Part shown: positions 38,359 through 48,712 of the stretch, one piece after another
Layout of the letters: each line of letters starts with the position of its first letter
Position numbering within the stretch: position 1 is the stretch's first letter
Source: Halarcobacter sp.
Lineage (GTDB): Bacteria; Campylobacterota; Campylobacteria; Campylobacterales; Arcobacteraceae
Length of the DNA stretch: 64,000 nt
Reading direction: 5' to 3'
NCBI RefSeq assembly: GCF_963675975.1
Contig: NZ_OY780939.1
Coordinates: 1,612,001-1,676,000 of the forward strand
Position numbers and translations under genes: made by a program
Notes under the pieces: generated by a model
The model's database searches: none
Told to the model about the DNA's origin: nothing
The model's input: only the letters and a program-made list of their open reading frames with translations

Positions 38359-39134
38359 TACAGTAAATCTTTCATATCAATAATTGCTTTTTCTAAACCT
38401 GTAAATACCGATCTTGCAATAATACTTTGTCCTATATTTAATTCTTCTATTGCTTTTATAGAAGTTATTTGAGTAACATTTTGATAGTTAAGTCCATGTC
38501 CTGCTGCAACTTTTAGATTTAAATCTTGAGCTTTTAAAGCTGCTTTTTTAATCTCTTTTCTGCTTTTTTCTAATAGTTTTTTTAATTCATCTCTTGGAAG
38601 TTCTAATTCTTTGATTGTATGGTGTGTATTTGCTAGATTACTATAAAGCATTGCATAGATATTTGCAAATGATCCGGTATGTAGTTCAACCCATTCTACA
38701 TTTAGTTTTGAAGAGGCTTCAATCATTTGTTTATTTGGGTCAATGAATAACGAAACCTCAATACCATTTTTATGAAGTTTTTTAACTGCTTTTTCAATTT
38801 TATCAAAGTATTTGATTAAATCTAATCCACCTTCAGTTGTTACTTCTTCTCTTTTTTCTGGAACTAGTGTTGCTCTCATTGGTTTTAAATTACAAACTAT
38901 ATCAATGATCTCTTCATCTATTGCACATTCTAAATTTACTGGAAGAGGTGAAAGTTTACAAATAATCTCAGCATCTTTATCATGTATATGTCTTCTATCT
39001 TCTCTTAAATGTATTGTAATCTGATCTGCATCTGCTATTTTACAAATAGAGATTGCATCTAGTGGATTAGGGTCATTTATTTTTCTTGCTTCCCTTAAAA
39101 CTGCAATATGATCAATATTTACTCCAAGTAACAA
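38358..39134 (-). CDS. pdxJ: Pyridoxine 5'-phosphate synthase
   Basis: Condenses DXP with 3-amino-2-oxopropyl phosphate to PNP. 258 residues; [15 protein letters not shown] at the N-terminus, [14 protein letters not shown] and [10 protein letters not shown] phosphate loop. Slightly longer than the E. coli enzyme owing to an insertion near 165-185. pdxJ-pdxA overlap and follow trpE by 10 bases. Confidence 0.97.
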   Translation of the reverse strand: MLLGVNIDHIAVLREARKINDPNPLDAISICKIADADQITIHLREDRRHIHDKDAEIICKLSPLPVNLECAIDEEIIDIVCNLKPMRATLVPEKREEVTTEGGLDLIKYFDKIEKAVKKLHKNGIEVSLFIDPNKQMIEASSKLNVEWVELHTGSFANIYAMLYSNLANTHHTIKELELPRDELKKLLEKSRKEIKKAALKAQDLNLKVAAGHGLNYQNVTQITSIKAIEELNIGQSIIARSVFTGLEKAIIDMKDLL

Positions 39135-39144
39135 AACTATTCCT

Positions 39145-40554
39145 TTATGATAAATCTTTTAATGTTGAAATATTAGCTGCAAGTTTATTTTGCACTTCTA
39201 AAAATTCAAGTTCTGGTTGGCTATCTGCAACAACTCCTGCACCTGCTTGGAAAATAACTTTATCTTTTGTAAGCATAGTTGTTCTAATAGTAATTGCACT
39301 ATCCATATTTCCATCAAATCCAAAATAGGCAATACTTCCTGAATAAAAATTTCTTTTTATCCCTTCAAATTGAGCAATAAGTTCCATCGCTCTAATCTTA
39401 GGTGCTCCTGTCATAGTTCCTGCTGTAAATGTTGCTGCAAATAGGTCAAACATATCGTATTTGTCATCAATTTTTGCTTCCACATCTGAAACCATATGCA
39501 TAACATGAGAATATCTTTCAACTCTCATAAGTTCAGTTGCTTTAACAGTTCCTGGTTTTGCAACTCTACCCACATCATTTCTTCCAAGATCAACAAGCAT
39601 AATATGTTCTGCTCTTTCTTTATCATCACCTATCATCTCTTGTTCTAGTTCTAAATCTCTGTCAAGATTTTTTCCTCTTTTTCTTGTTCCTGCAATGGGT
39701 CTTAAAAGTATATGACCATCTACTAGTCTTACCATAACTTCCGGTGAACTTCCTGCAATAGAGAAGTCTTCAAACTCTAAAAAGAAAAGATAAGGGCTAG
39801 GATTTTTACTTCTAAGGGCTCTATAAAAACTTAAGTGATCAACTCTTGCTTGTTGTACGAATCTGTTTGACATAAGTATTTGAAAAACATCTCCTGATCT
39901 AATCATTTCTTTAGATTTTTCAACCATATCAAAAAACTCTTTTTTTGTATAGTTAAATTTACCCTCATCAAAAAGTTCAGCTTTTTTTAGTGGAGTGAAA
40001 CTATATGGAGTTAAAAGTTCAAGTTCAATTTTTTCTAAATCTTCTGCTTTTTCTTCTAAAGAAGTAACCATTACAAGTTTTGAAGTTTTATGTGAGAATC
40101 CAAGGATTATATTTGGTCTGATTAGGTCTAAATCTGGAATATGAAGTTGGTCTTCTAAATCATTCATATATTTTTTTAATACAGGTTCAAACTCTTTACC
40201 TATATCATAACCAACATTCCCAATAAAACCATCAATTAGTCCAATTCCTAACTCTTCAGATTTTTGTTTGAAAAACTCTTTATCTATTGATTTATAATAT
40301 TTTTGTAAAAACTTTAAAGGATTAGATTCTACTTGGCTAATCTCTTTTTTTTCATTTTTATAATAACAAATACCATCTTCATACCAAACTCGTTCCCTAT
40401 CACCTATTACAATATATGAGTAGTTTCCATCTGCTGAATTGATTGTACTTTCAAATAAAAATGTTATTTCGTTTTTATATATATTTTTAACTTTTTCGTA
40501 GATCGAAACAGGAGTGAATTGATCTAGAAAAAGTTCTTTAGAAAAAAATTGCAT
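39145..40554 (-). CDS. trpE: Anthranilate synthase component I
   Basis: First committed step of tryptophan synthesis: chorismate plus ammonia or glutamine to anthranilate. 469 residues. N-terminal regulatory domain with an LFES-like element (FLFESTINSADG) of the tryptophan-binding site; C-terminal chorismate domain with SPEVMVR, RPIAGTRKRG, DLGRNDVGRVA, GTMTGAPKIRAMELI and YSGSIAYFG. The GTRKRG and ATF-x-AGTMTGAPK motifs favour TrpE over PabB. No trpD/G beside it; trpB is 11 kb away, so trp genes are scattered. Confidence 0.92.
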   Translation of the reverse strand: MQFFSKELFLDQFTPVSIYEKVKNIYKNEITFLFESTINSADGNYSYIVIGDRERVWYEDGICYYKNEKKEISQVESNPLKFLQKYYKSIDKEFFKQKSEELGIGLIDGFIGNVGYDIGKEFEPVLKKYMNDLEDQLHIPDLDLIRPNIILGFSHKTSKLVMVTSLEEKAEDLEKIELELLTPYSFTPLKKAELFDEGKFNYTKKEFFDMVEKSKEMIRSGDVFQILMSNRFVQQARVDHLSFYRALRSKNPSPYLFFLEFEDFSIAGSSPEVMVRLVDGHILLRPIAGTRKRGKNLDRDLELEQEMIGDDKERAEHIMLVDLGRNDVGRVAKPGTVKATELMRVERYSHVMHMVSDVEAKIDDKYDMFDLFAATFTAGTMTGAPKIRAMELIAQFEGIKRNFYSGSIAYFGFDGNMDSAITIRTTMLTKDKVIFQAGAGVVADSQPELEFLEVQNKLAANISTLKDLS

Positions 40555-40569
40555 TTATTAGATACCTTA

Positions 40570-41496
40570 TTAATATGTTAATATGAATGCACCAGTCACA
40601 TTTAAATCTCTTTTAATGTTATCTGTTGCATTTTTTGCTTGTCCTCTTGAAGAGTATGGTCCTATTAAAACTTTATGGAAAACTTTTCCATTTATTGAAA
40701 CTTTATATACTTTATATGAAAAACCTTTAGATTTAATAGTATTTAAATATTCAGCACTAGGCATCTTAGAAAAAGCACCAATTTGAACAAAAGTTCCTTT
40801 TGGTTTTGTAGTAATAGCACTAGTAGATGATGAGATGGCATTTTGTATAACTTTTGGTTGAGTTTTTTTAACTGCTGGTTTTTTCTCAACTACTTTTTTA
40901 GGTGGTGTTGGTTTTATCTCTTCTTTTACATTAAAAACATCAGGTTTAGATTCTTCAACTTTAGCCTCTTCAACTAACTCTTTTTGTTCAATTTTTTCAA
41001 GACTTAAATTTTCATCCACTTTTTCTTCAGCTTGAGCTTCTTTCTCTTTTTCTTCTTTAATGTTTTTTAATTTCTCATTGATGATTTTTTGATACTGTTC
41101 TTCTATATTTTCATTACCAATACTATTTTCAGTATTACTTGAACTATCTTTTGTAAATGAATCATTTGATGTAGAATCATTAGTTAAAAGGCGAATAATT
41201 ATTATAGTCAATAAAAAAAGAATTACAAGTATTAATCCTAAAACAAGATATTTCTTTTTACTTTGTTCATTAGAAGTATTTTTACCTAGCATTATATCAC
41301 TATATTCCCTTTCCTCTTGAATCTCAATCTCTCTATCAAGTTGACTTTGAGAAGGAGAGGGTTGTTGTGGTTGTGGTACCTCTTGTTGTTCAAAGCTAGA
41401 CTCATTGTTTTTTATCTCATTAAGTCTCTCTTCAATCTCACTTTTTTCTTGTTTTAATTGAACTTTCTTTATAAAATCTTCGCCTCTAATTTCCAT
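40570..41496 (-). CDS. SPOR-domain membrane protein
   Basis: Bitopic inner-membrane protein of 308 residues: a cytoplasmic Gln/Glu/Ser/Pro-rich N-terminus (1-80, with PQPQQPSPSQSQ), one transmembrane helix (about 83-104), a long Glu/Lys-rich and proline-lysine periplasmic linker, and a C-terminal SPOR domain (about 232-308; GTFVQIGAF and VLIGPYSSRGQAKNA). SPOR domains bind glycan strands lacking stem peptides at the septum, i.e. the product of amidases such as the one at 29494. Between glyA and trpE. Confidence 0.9.
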   Translation of the reverse strand: MEIRGEDFIKKVQLKQEKSEIEERLNEIKNNESSFEQQEVPQPQQPSPSQSQLDREIEIQEEREYSDIMLGKNTSNEQSKKKYLVLGLILVILFLLTIIIIRLLTNDSTSNDSFTKDSSSNTENSIGNENIEEQYQKIINEKLKNIKEEKEKEAQAEEKVDENLSLEKIEQKELVEEAKVEESKPDVFNVKEEIKPTPPKKVVEKKPAVKKTQPKVIQNAISSSTSAITTKPKGTFVQIGAFSKMPSAEYLNTIKSKGFSYKVYKVSINGKVFHKVLIGPYSSRGQAKNATDNIKRDLNVTGAFILTY

Positions 41497-41525
41497 AAAA
41501 TATCCTTAATACTTTTTGGTCTTAT

Positions 41526-42788
41526 TTAGTAAGTTGATTTGCTGTAAATTACAAAATCCCTAGCTAACTCTTTAAGTTCTTGTTTAATCTTAGCTTGTAA
41601 GTCTGTGTTGTTGATATCATCTAATACATCACAAATTTTATTTGCTATAAACGTAAACTCTTCCTCTTTCATACCTCTTGCAGTTAGAGCTGGTGAACCA
41701 ATTCTAATCCCTGAAGTTACAAATGGGCTTCTTGTTTCACCTGGTACTGTATTTTTATTTACAGTAATACCTGCATTTCCTAATGCTGCATCTGCATCTT
41801 TACCTGAAAACTCTTTATTTAAAAATGATACTAATACTAAGTGATTATCTGTTCCATCTGATACTATATCATATCCTCTTGACATCATCACTTCACCAAG
41901 TACTTTTGCGTTTGCTTTTACTTGTTTTGCGTAATCTTTCCAAGCTGGATCTAATATCTCTTTAAATGCTACTGCTTTTGCTGCCATTACATGTACAAGT
42001 GGTCCACCTTGTGTTCCTGGGAAAATTGCAGAGTTTATTTTTTTAGATATCTCTTCATCATTACACATTATCATACCACCTCTTGGACCTCTTAGAGTCT
42101 TATGAGTTGTAGTTGTTACTACATCTGCGTAAGGAAATGGGCTTGGGTGTTCACCAGCAGCTACTAGACCAGCAATATGAGCGATATCTGCAAAAAGGTA
42201 AGCACCAACTGCATCTGCTATTTCTCTAAATTTAGCAAAGTCAATCTCTCTTGCATAAGCAGATGCTCCGCAAACGATTATTTTTGGTTGTACTATTTGA
42301 GCTATTTCCATAACTTTATCATAGTTTATTCTTCCATCTAATTCTACACCATAGTAGAATGCTTGGTAGTTTTTACCAGAAAATGATGGTTTAGAACCAT
42401 GAGTTAAATGTCCACCATGAGAAAGATCCATACCAAGGATTTTATCACCTGCTTTAATTAATGCTGCGTATACTGCACCATTTGCTTGTGATCCTGAGTG
42501 TGGTTGTACATTTGCGTAATTACATCCAAAGATTTCGCATGCTCTATCTATTGCTAGTTGTTCTGCTTTATCTGCAAATTCACATCCACCGTAGTATCTT
42601 TTATATGGGTATCCTTCTGCGTATTTATTTGTAAATACTGAACCCATTGTTTCCATTACAGCAGGAGACGTGAAGTTCTCACTTGCTATCATCTCTAGGT
42701 GGTCTGTTTGTCTTTGTAGTTCTGCTTCTACTATATCAAATATCTCTTTATCTGCTTCTTCTAATCTTCTCTCATTTATAAAGCTCAT
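41526..42788 (-). CDS. glyA: Serine hydroxymethyltransferase
   Basis: PLP enzyme converting serine and THF to glycine and 5,10-methylene-THF. 420 residues; N-terminal [11 protein letters not shown], the PLP lysine in [13 protein letters not shown] (about 225), and [19 protein letters not shown]. Its one-carbon product feeds FolD. G-containing and C-ending codons are more frequent than in neighbours, consistent with high expression. Confidence 0.98.
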   Translation of the reverse strand: MSFINERRLEEADKEIFDIVEAELQRQTDHLEMIASENFTSPAVMETMGSVFTNKYAEGYPYKRYYGGCEFADKAEQLAIDRACEIFGCNYANVQPHSGSQANGAVYAALIKAGDKILGMDLSHGGHLTHGSKPSFSGKNYQAFYYGVELDGRINYDKVMEIAQIVQPKIIVCGASAYAREIDFAKFREIADAVGAYLFADIAHIAGLVAAGEHPSPFPYADVVTTTTHKTLRGPRGGMIMCNDEEISKKINSAIFPGTQGGPLVHVMAAKAVAFKEILDPAWKDYAKQVKANAKVLGEVMMSRGYDIVSDGTDNHLVLVSFLNKEFSGKDADAALGNAGITVNKNTVPGETRSPFVTSGIRIGSPALTARGMKEEEFTFIANKICDVLDDINNTDLQAKIKQELKELARDFVIYSKSTY

Positions 42789-42808
42789 TTGTAAACTCCT
42801 GTATTCTT

Positions 42809-44326
42809 TTATTCTTCATCTTCGTTAATATCGAAGTTTTCTTCTTTTAATGGTTTCATTGCTGGGAATAATAGTACATCTCTAATAGAGTGTTCATTAG
42901 TAAGCATCATAACTAATCTATCTATTCCAATCCCTTGTCCAGCAGTTGGAGCCATACCGTAAGATAAAGCATTTACAAAATCTTTATCCATCTCATGTGC
43001 TTCATCATCACCACTATCTTTTGCAGCCATTTGCCCTTCAAATCTCTCAAGTTGATCAAGAGGGTCATTTAACTCACTAAAGGCATTTGCAATCTCTTTC
43101 CCTGCAATAAATAGTTCAAATCTGTCAGTTAAGTGTGGTTTCTCATCGCTTCTTCTAGCTAATGGAGAAATCTCAACTGGATATTCTGTAATAAATGTTG
43201 GGTTGATTAATTTAGCTTCAACAAACTCATCAAAAAGTTCCCCTTGAAGTTGTCCTAAATTCATATTTTCATTTACTTCTAAATTTTTCTCTTTTAAGAA
43301 AGCTATGATTTTTTCTTTATCTTCTGTAATATCAGCAGGAACTCCACCAATTGATGTTAAAGATTCGATTAATGGAACTTCACTAAATTTAGAGAAATCA
43401 ATTTTTAAATCACCATAAGGAAGTACTGTTGGTAAATCTAAATTATCAAATAAGTATTCAAAATACTCTTTTGTTAGTTCAATTAAATCTTTATATGTTT
43501 TATATGCCCAGTAAAATTCAATAGAAGTAAACTCAGGATTGTGTGTTGCATCCATACCTTCATTTCTAAAATTTCTATTGATTTCAAATACTGCTTCAAA
43601 TCCACCAACAATAAGTCTTTTTAAATATAATTCTGGTGCAATTCTTAAAAATCTATCTACACCTAAAGCGTTATGGTGAGTAACAAATGGTTTTGCATTT
43701 GCTCCACCTGCAATTGGGTGCATCATTGGAGTTTCAACTTCTAAGAAACCTTTTGATTCAAAAAATCTTCTAGTAAGTGAGATAACTTTTGATCTTACAT
43801 GGAAAGTTTTTCTAACTTCTGAGTTCATGATTAAATCTAAGTATCTTTGTCTATATCTTAACTCTTTATCTTGAATACCGTGGTATTTTTCTGGTAATGG
43901 AGAGATTGATTTTGTTAAAATTTTTAAATCATGTACATGTAAAGACAGCTCACCTTTATTTGTAATAAATGGATAACCACTTACTTCAAGGATATCTCCA
44001 ACTTCAACACTTTTTTTGAAAATTTCGTTATAAAAACCTTCTGGTAGATTATCCCTTGCAACATAGATTTGTAATATTCCACTCTCATCTTCTATTTTAA
44101 GAAATGAGGCTTTACCCATAAGTCTAAAAAATTTAATTCTTCCTGCAACTGTATATTCTCTATTTTCGTCTCTTTTCTCTTCTGTTTGAAAAAGATCACT
44201 ATTTACATTTAAATATTTTGAAATAGTTGTATTCCTTGAAGACTCATTTGAGTAAGGATTAACACCTTTTTCTCTTAAAAAATTTGCTTTGTCTATTCTT
44301 TGTTGTATATATTTATTTTCAAACAA
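42809..44326 (-). CDS. lysS: Lysyl-tRNA synthetase, class II
   Basis: Charges tRNA-Lys. 505 residues: N-terminal OB-fold anticodon domain (about 55-160), motif 1 [17 protein letters not shown], motif 2 [20 protein letters not shown], motif 3 [11 protein letters not shown]. lysS-glyA adjacency is common in Campylobacterota. 20 bases before glyA. Confidence 0.98.
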   Translation of the reverse strand: MFENKYIQQRIDKANFLREKGVNPYSNESSRNTTISKYLNVNSDLFQTEEKRDENREYTVAGRIKFFRLMGKASFLKIEDESGILQIYVARDNLPEGFYNEIFKKSVEVGDILEVSGYPFITNKGELSLHVHDLKILTKSISPLPEKYHGIQDKELRYRQRYLDLIMNSEVRKTFHVRSKVISLTRRFFESKGFLEVETPMMHPIAGGANAKPFVTHHNALGVDRFLRIAPELYLKRLIVGGFEAVFEINRNFRNEGMDATHNPEFTSIEFYWAYKTYKDLIELTKEYFEYLFDNLDLPTVLPYGDLKIDFSKFSEVPLIESLTSIGGVPADITEDKEKIIAFLKEKNLEVNENMNLGQLQGELFDEFVEAKLINPTFITEYPVEISPLARRSDEKPHLTDRFELFIAGKEIANAFSELNDPLDQLERFEGQMAAKDSGDDEAHEMDKDFVNALSYGMAPTAGQGIGIDRLVMMLTNEHSIRDVLLFPAMKPLKEENFDINEDEE

Positions 44327-44348
44327 TCTTTAATTCCTTTAAAACTTT

Positions 44349-45113
44349 TTATTTATTTTCTTCTGTTGTAGTATTTTCTTCAGTTGTATTTTCTGTAATC
44401 TCTTTTTTAACATCATTTTTAACAGAGTCAGCTATCTCATCAACTTTTTTATCAACACTTTTTTTAACACTATCTACAACTGCTGAACCTGATTCTACAG
44501 TTTTTTCTTTAATCTCTTTTACTGTATCAGTTAACTCTTGAGTAATTGATTTTTTTTCTATTAAATCTGGATCTTCTACAATATCTTCGTCTTTAGTAAC
44601 AGAATCTTCAACTTTTTTTACAAAATCAGAAGCATCTAATTTAACTATAAAACTACCTGTTTGCACAAGAAGTGGAAATGTTATTGAGTCAGAAATTTTG
44701 TTGTTCATCAAATCTTTGAAAGATTGAACTTGAAATAATGCATATGCAATAATTGAAAAGATAAAAAATATTTTTGCACTTCCAAATAGAAATCCTAAAA
44801 TTCTATCAAAAAATCCTAAGCCACTTGCAGAAAATATTTTACTTAATATTATTCCAAGAACATAAATAATTGCCCAAAATAATATAAGTCCAAGAATAAA
44901 TCCAATTAATTTTATTGTAGCATTATTTTCAAGAGCTAAAACTGGTGCAATAGCATTTCCAATCTCAGCAGCCATTCTTGATGCTACAAAAATACCACCA
45001 ATTATTCCAATTAATCCAAAAATCTCTTTTATAAAACCTCTTAAAAGACCTTTCAATCCTAGTAATAAAGTTATACTTACTATTACTATATCAAAAACAG
45101 TAAAACTTTGCAT
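44349..45113 (-). CDS. CvpA family inner-membrane protein with long acidic-basic tail
   Basis: 254 residues. The first 165 form a CvpA domain with four membrane helices (about 8-24, 30-48, 65-88, 100-125), including GLKGLLRGFIKEIFGLIGIIGG. The remaining 90 residues are a charged tail of helical repeats (TVKEIKEKTVE, SVKKSVDKKVDE, SVKNDVKKEI) ending in a Thr/Glu stretch. CvpA was named for colicin V production but in most bacteria supports envelope integrity. It heads the leftward run, with TATAAT at 45141-45146 and SD AAGGAACC. Confidence 0.88.
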   Translation of the reverse strand: MQSFTVFDIVIVSITLLLGLKGLLRGFIKEIFGLIGIIGGIFVASRMAAEIGNAIAPVLALENNATIKLIGFILGLILFWAIIYVLGIILSKIFSASGLGFFDRILGFLFGSAKIFFIFSIIAYALFQVQSFKDLMNNKISDSITFPLLVQTGSFIVKLDASDFVKKVEDSVTKDEDIVEDPDLIEKKSITQELTDTVKEIKEKTVESGSAVVDSVKKSVDKKVDEIADSVKNDVKKEITENTTEENTTTEENK

Positions 45114-45140
45114 TTGGTTCCTTCTGTATAGTATGGCGCA

Positions 45141-45146
45141 ATTATA
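45141..45146 (-). promoter_or_regulatory. -10 promoter box of the cvpA-amidase run
   Basis: TATAAT on the minus strand in AGATATAATTGCGCC, about 28 bases before the cvpA ATG; likely main promoter of the 14-gene unit. Confidence 0.65.
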
Positions 45147-45201
45147 TCTTAGTTTTTCAAAATTAAAGTTTAATAGATTTTCTTGTGAGAATTGTCACTT
45201 T

Positions 45202-47424
45202 TTATAGATGAATTTTAAATGATGCACCATGCAATATTTCATTATTATATTCAAAATCAATATTTTCTACATCAATATTAAATCCCATATGTTTTGTCAG
45301 TATCTCTCTTGTCATATATAAACCAATACCTGTACCTTGGCTTTGGTGTTTTGTTGTAAAATAAGGTTCAAAAATTCTAGTCAATATCTCTTTTTTTATA
45401 CCTCTTGCACTATCAGTTATAGAAAGTATTTTATTTGCGTAATCTATTTTTATAATTTTAATTTTTATATCATCTTTTGAGTTTAATGCATCTATTGAAT
45501 TATTTATAATATTAAGTATTGCTTGTTGAAATTCATTTTTATAGCCAAAAAGCTCTATAGTATCATCAATATCTACAAGCACTTGTATTTGGTCATGTTT
45601 TAATTTTTCTTTCAATAAAGTTATATTTTCAGCAATAGATTTTTTTAGTAAAAAGTTACATTTCTCTCTATCTTTTTTAAAGAAGTTTTTAAAATCTTCT
45701 ATTGTTTGTGATAAATAGCTTGAATTTTTTAAAATTAAGTCACAAGTGGTATTAAAATTATTATTATCAACTATTCCTAACTCTTTTTGCAGTTTTAAAG
45801 AACTAATAGCTGCAGAAATAGAAGCTAAGGGTTGTCTCCATTGATGAGCGATATTACTTAACATTTCACCCATGGCTGCCATTTTATTTTGTTGAAAGAG
45901 CATTCTGTCTTTTTCTTTATTTTTTTCACTCTCTTCTATAACTCTTTTTTCTAAAGATTCATTTAACTCTTTTAACTCTTTTGTTTTATTCTCTACTAAA
46001 AGTTCAAGATTTCCATTAAGATTTTTTAATTTTTTTTGTTGCTCAATCTCTTGGGTGATATCTGTAAGAGTTACAATTATATAAGGTATCTCTTCTTCAT
46101 CAAAAATTGTTGAATTTACATTTAATGTAAAATGTCTTAAGATACCATCTTTTTTTATTGCAGCTTTAAATTTTTTATCTGGATTTGCTAAAATATGTTC
46201 AGCCCAATTTTTACCATTATAATCTTTATCTATTAAATAATATTTGTCATTCATATCTACAAAAGTTTGGCATATACATTCATATTTTTCTTTAAACTTT
46301 TCTAGAGATTTAAAATTGAAAAAATTAAGTAGTTGTTTATTTGAATTTTTTATATAATATCCATCTGTAATAACTATTATATTTTTTTGTGAATCTAGAA
46401 TTATTTGATTCTTTTTTTCTTGAGTTTTAATTTTTTCTAAATTATTTTCAAGTTCATTATTTAGCTTTTTTATACTTTTTGAATAAATATAGTATGAGAC
46501 AATTGTGTATAATAGAGCAAATAAAAAGATAAATAAAAATACATAAGCTTGTGAATTTCTCTTAAATTTTTTTATGTCATGTATGTTTACATTATTAAGA
46601 TTTATAGATAAAATAACATGTCCAATTAAGTTTTTACCAAATTCAACAATTTCAAAATGAGTTAGTATGTTATTATCAACTATTTTATAGTTTTTTAAAC
46701 TTAAAATATTTTCTATTCCCTCTTTTTCTACTAGGTCTATAAAGGATTTTTTAGCCCCTAAATTTGCGATATAATAATCATCTAAAAATTTGTTTGAAAA
46801 AGGATAAGTTATTTTATCTTTAAATCGTTTGTTGGCTAAAACTAAAGAATCAATTTTGTTGTTTTCTAATACTTTTGAAATTGAATTAAAGTGTGTTATT
46901 ACTTCAAAAATACCTAAAAACTCATTATTATGAAAAATTGGAACCATTGATTTAAAAGTCATATCAAATCTTCCAACACTAATAGAAGCTAAGATTTTTT
47001 TATTTTTTATTACCTCTTGTACATCTTTTCTAAATCTTAAGGAATCTGCACTTTTATCTGTCCAACTTCTATAAAAACTATTTCCATCTTTGTCAATAAT
47101 TTGAAACCAAACATTTTTAAATCTAGTGGTTTCTCTTAATTCCAAAGAGAAGTTTTTGTAATCAACATGAATATTGCTTTTACTTAAAAGTGCTTCAGCA
47201 ATCTTTTTATCTTTTGCTATAGACATAGCCATTGCTAAAGTTGCATTTTTTTTATCTGTGATTAGGGTTGAAACAGTAGTTTTTAGATTGTTAGAGATAT
47301 TTTGATATTTTTCACTTAATTGTTTTCTCTCTTCTTTATTAATATAAATAGTTGATATTGAATATATAATAAGAGAAATAAGTGTAAAAAATAAAAAATT
47401 TAAAATGAACTTATTTTTTAGCAT
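45202..47424 (-). CDS. Orphan sensor histidine kinase with periplasmic sensor and PAS domain
   Basis: 740 residues: membrane helix 1 (about 8-27), periplasmic sensor of Cache type (about 28-292; VWFQIIDKDGNSFYRSW and VPIFHNNEFLGIFEVI are Cache-like strands), helix 2 (about 293-314), coiled coil, a PAS domain (about 345-460), coiled linker, HisKA with H527 in NIAHQWRQPL, ATPase domain with NIINNSIDAL, and GTGIGLYM. The same phospho-site occurs in the kinase at 10523. No response regulator nearby. A TATAAT lies at 47451-47456. Ligand unknown; Cache domains often sense small carboxylates or amines. Confidence 0.92.
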   Translation of the reverse strand: MLKNKFILNFLFFTLISLIIYSISTIYINKEERKQLSEKYQNISNNLKTTVSTLITDKKNATLAMAMSIAKDKKIAEALLSKSNIHVDYKNFSLELRETTRFKNVWFQIIDKDGNSFYRSWTDKSADSLRFRKDVQEVIKNKKILASISVGRFDMTFKSMVPIFHNNEFLGIFEVITHFNSISKVLENNKIDSLVLANKRFKDKITYPFSNKFLDDYYIANLGAKKSFIDLVEKEGIENILSLKNYKIVDNNILTHFEIVEFGKNLIGHVILSINLNNVNIHDIKKFKRNSQAYVFLFIFLFALLYTIVSYYIYSKSIKKLNNELENNLEKIKTQEKKNQIILDSQKNIIVITDGYYIKNSNKQLLNFFNFKSLEKFKEKYECICQTFVDMNDKYYLIDKDYNGKNWAEHILANPDKKFKAAIKKDGILRHFTLNVNSTIFDEEEIPYIIVTLTDITQEIEQQKKLKNLNGNLELLVENKTKELKELNESLEKRVIEESEKNKEKDRMLFQQNKMAAMGEMLSNIAHQWRQPLASISAAISSLKLQKELGIVDNNNFNTTCDLILKNSSYLSQTIEDFKNFFKKDREKCNFLLKKSIAENITLLKEKLKHDQIQVLVDIDDTIELFGYKNEFQQAILNIINNSIDALNSKDDIKIKIIKIDYANKILSITDSARGIKKEILTRIFEPYFTTKHQSQGTGIGLYMTREILTKHMGFNIDVENIDFEYNNEILHGASFKIHL

Positions 47425-47450
47425 AAATATCCTACATGTCTAATAATTTA

Positions 47451-47456
47451 ATTATA
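47451..47456 (-). promoter_or_regulatory. -10 promoter box of the orphan kinase
   Basis: TATAAT on the minus strand, 27 bases before the ATG, with AGGAT as ribosome site; divergent from ispG. Confidence 0.6.
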
Positions 47457-47547
47457 ATAAAAAATTATTTATTTTCTAATAAAATGAACTTTAATATTAA
47501 AATTACAAATTAGCTATAAAATATTTACTAATAATTAAACTTTTTTT

Positions 47548-47555
47548 GATAAAAT
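47548..47555 (+). promoter_or_regulatory. -10 box close to the ispG start codon
   Basis: GATAAAAT followed by TCCCGCACT and the ispG ATG at 47565. The expected transcript start is only two or three bases before ATG and no SD exists. Confidence 0.55.
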
Positions 47556-47564
47556 TCCCGCACT

Positions 47565-48632
47565 ATGAATAACATTAAAAGATACCCAACAAAAAAGATA
47601 TATGTAGGTGATGTAGCTGTAGGTGGAGATGCCCCTATATCAGTACAATCTATGACATATAGTAAGACTTCAGATGTTGAAACAACAGTGGAGCAAATAA
47701 AAGCATTACACTTTGCTGGAGCAGATATCGTAAGAGTTGCTGTTCCTGATATTGAAGCAGCAAATGCACTTAAAGAGATAAAGCAAAGAAGCTCTTTACC
47801 TATTGTTGCTGATATTCATTTCAATTACAAGTTTGCACTAATAGCTGCAGAAGTTGTTGATTGTATTAGAATAAATCCTGGAAATATAGGAAACAAAAAA
47901 AGGGTTGCAGAGGTTGTAAAAGCTTGTCAACAAAGAAATTTACCTATTAGAATAGGTGTTAACTGTGGTTCTTTAGAGTCTCAATTTGAAGATAAATATG
48001 GTCAGACTCCTAAAGGGATGGTAGAAAGTGCTGATTATAATATAAAATATCTTGAAGATTTAGGTTTTGAAGATATTAAAGTATCTTTGAAAGCTAGTGA
48101 TGTACAAAGAACTGTTGAAGCTTATAGAATGTTAAGACCTATGAATAATTATCCGTTTCATTTAGGTGTAACAGAAGCTGGAACTTTATTTCACTCAACT
48201 ATAAAATCTTCTATTGCATTGGGAAGTTTACTTCTTGATGGTATTGGAGACACCTTAAGGGTCTCTATTACAGGAGAACTTGAAAAAGAGATTGAAGTAG
48301 GACGAGCAATTTTGAAAGATGCTGGAGTTACTAAAGAGGGCTTAAATATTATCTCTTGTCCAACTTGCGGAAGAATAGAAGCAGACTTAGTTAGTGCCGT
48401 TGCTGAAGTTGAAAAGAAAACAAAACATATAAAAACCCCACTTAATGTTTCAGTTATGGGGTGTGTTGTAAATGCCTTAGGTGAAGCAAAAGCAGCAGAT
48501 GTTGCAATAGCATATGGAAAAGGTGTTGGTCTTATTATTAAAAAAGGTGAGACTATAGCAAAACTTCCTACAGATAAACTACTTAATAGATTTTTAGAAG
48601 AAGTAGAGATTGAAGCTAAAAAAAATAGCTAA
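47565..48632 (+). CDS. ispG: 4-hydroxy-3-methylbut-2-en-1-yl diphosphate synthase
   Basis: [4Fe-4S] enzyme of the MEP isoprenoid route making HMBPP. 355 residues, the bacterial short form; [13 protein letters not shown] and PISVQSMT at the N-terminus, [16 protein letters not shown], and the cluster ligands in SCPTCGR and [11 protein letters not shown]. Depends on Fe-S assembly such as NifSU. Single gene, divergent from the kinase; no ribosome site visible. Confidence 0.97.
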   Translation: MNNIKRYPTKKIYVGDVAVGGDAPISVQSMTYSKTSDVETTVEQIKALHFAGADIVRVAVPDIEAANALKEIKQRSSLPIVADIHFNYKFALIAAEVVDCIRINPGNIGNKKRVAEVVKACQQRNLPIRIGVNCGSLESQFEDKYGQTPKGMVESADYNIKYLEDLGFEDIKVSLKASDVQRTVEAYRMLRPMNNYPFHLGVTEAGTLFHSTIKSSIALGSLLLDGIGDTLRVSITGELEKEIEVGRAILKDAGVTKEGLNIISCPTCGRIEADLVSAVAEVEKKTKHIKTPLNVSVMGCVVNALGEAKAADVAIAYGKGVGLIIKKGETIAKLPTDKLLNRFLEEVEIEAKKNS

Positions 48633-48712
48633 TCTCTACACTTCTTTTTCTTATAAACTTACTTGTAAATAAATTTAGTTACAATTTTATCCTTAATTGT
48701 TATGGAGAATAG

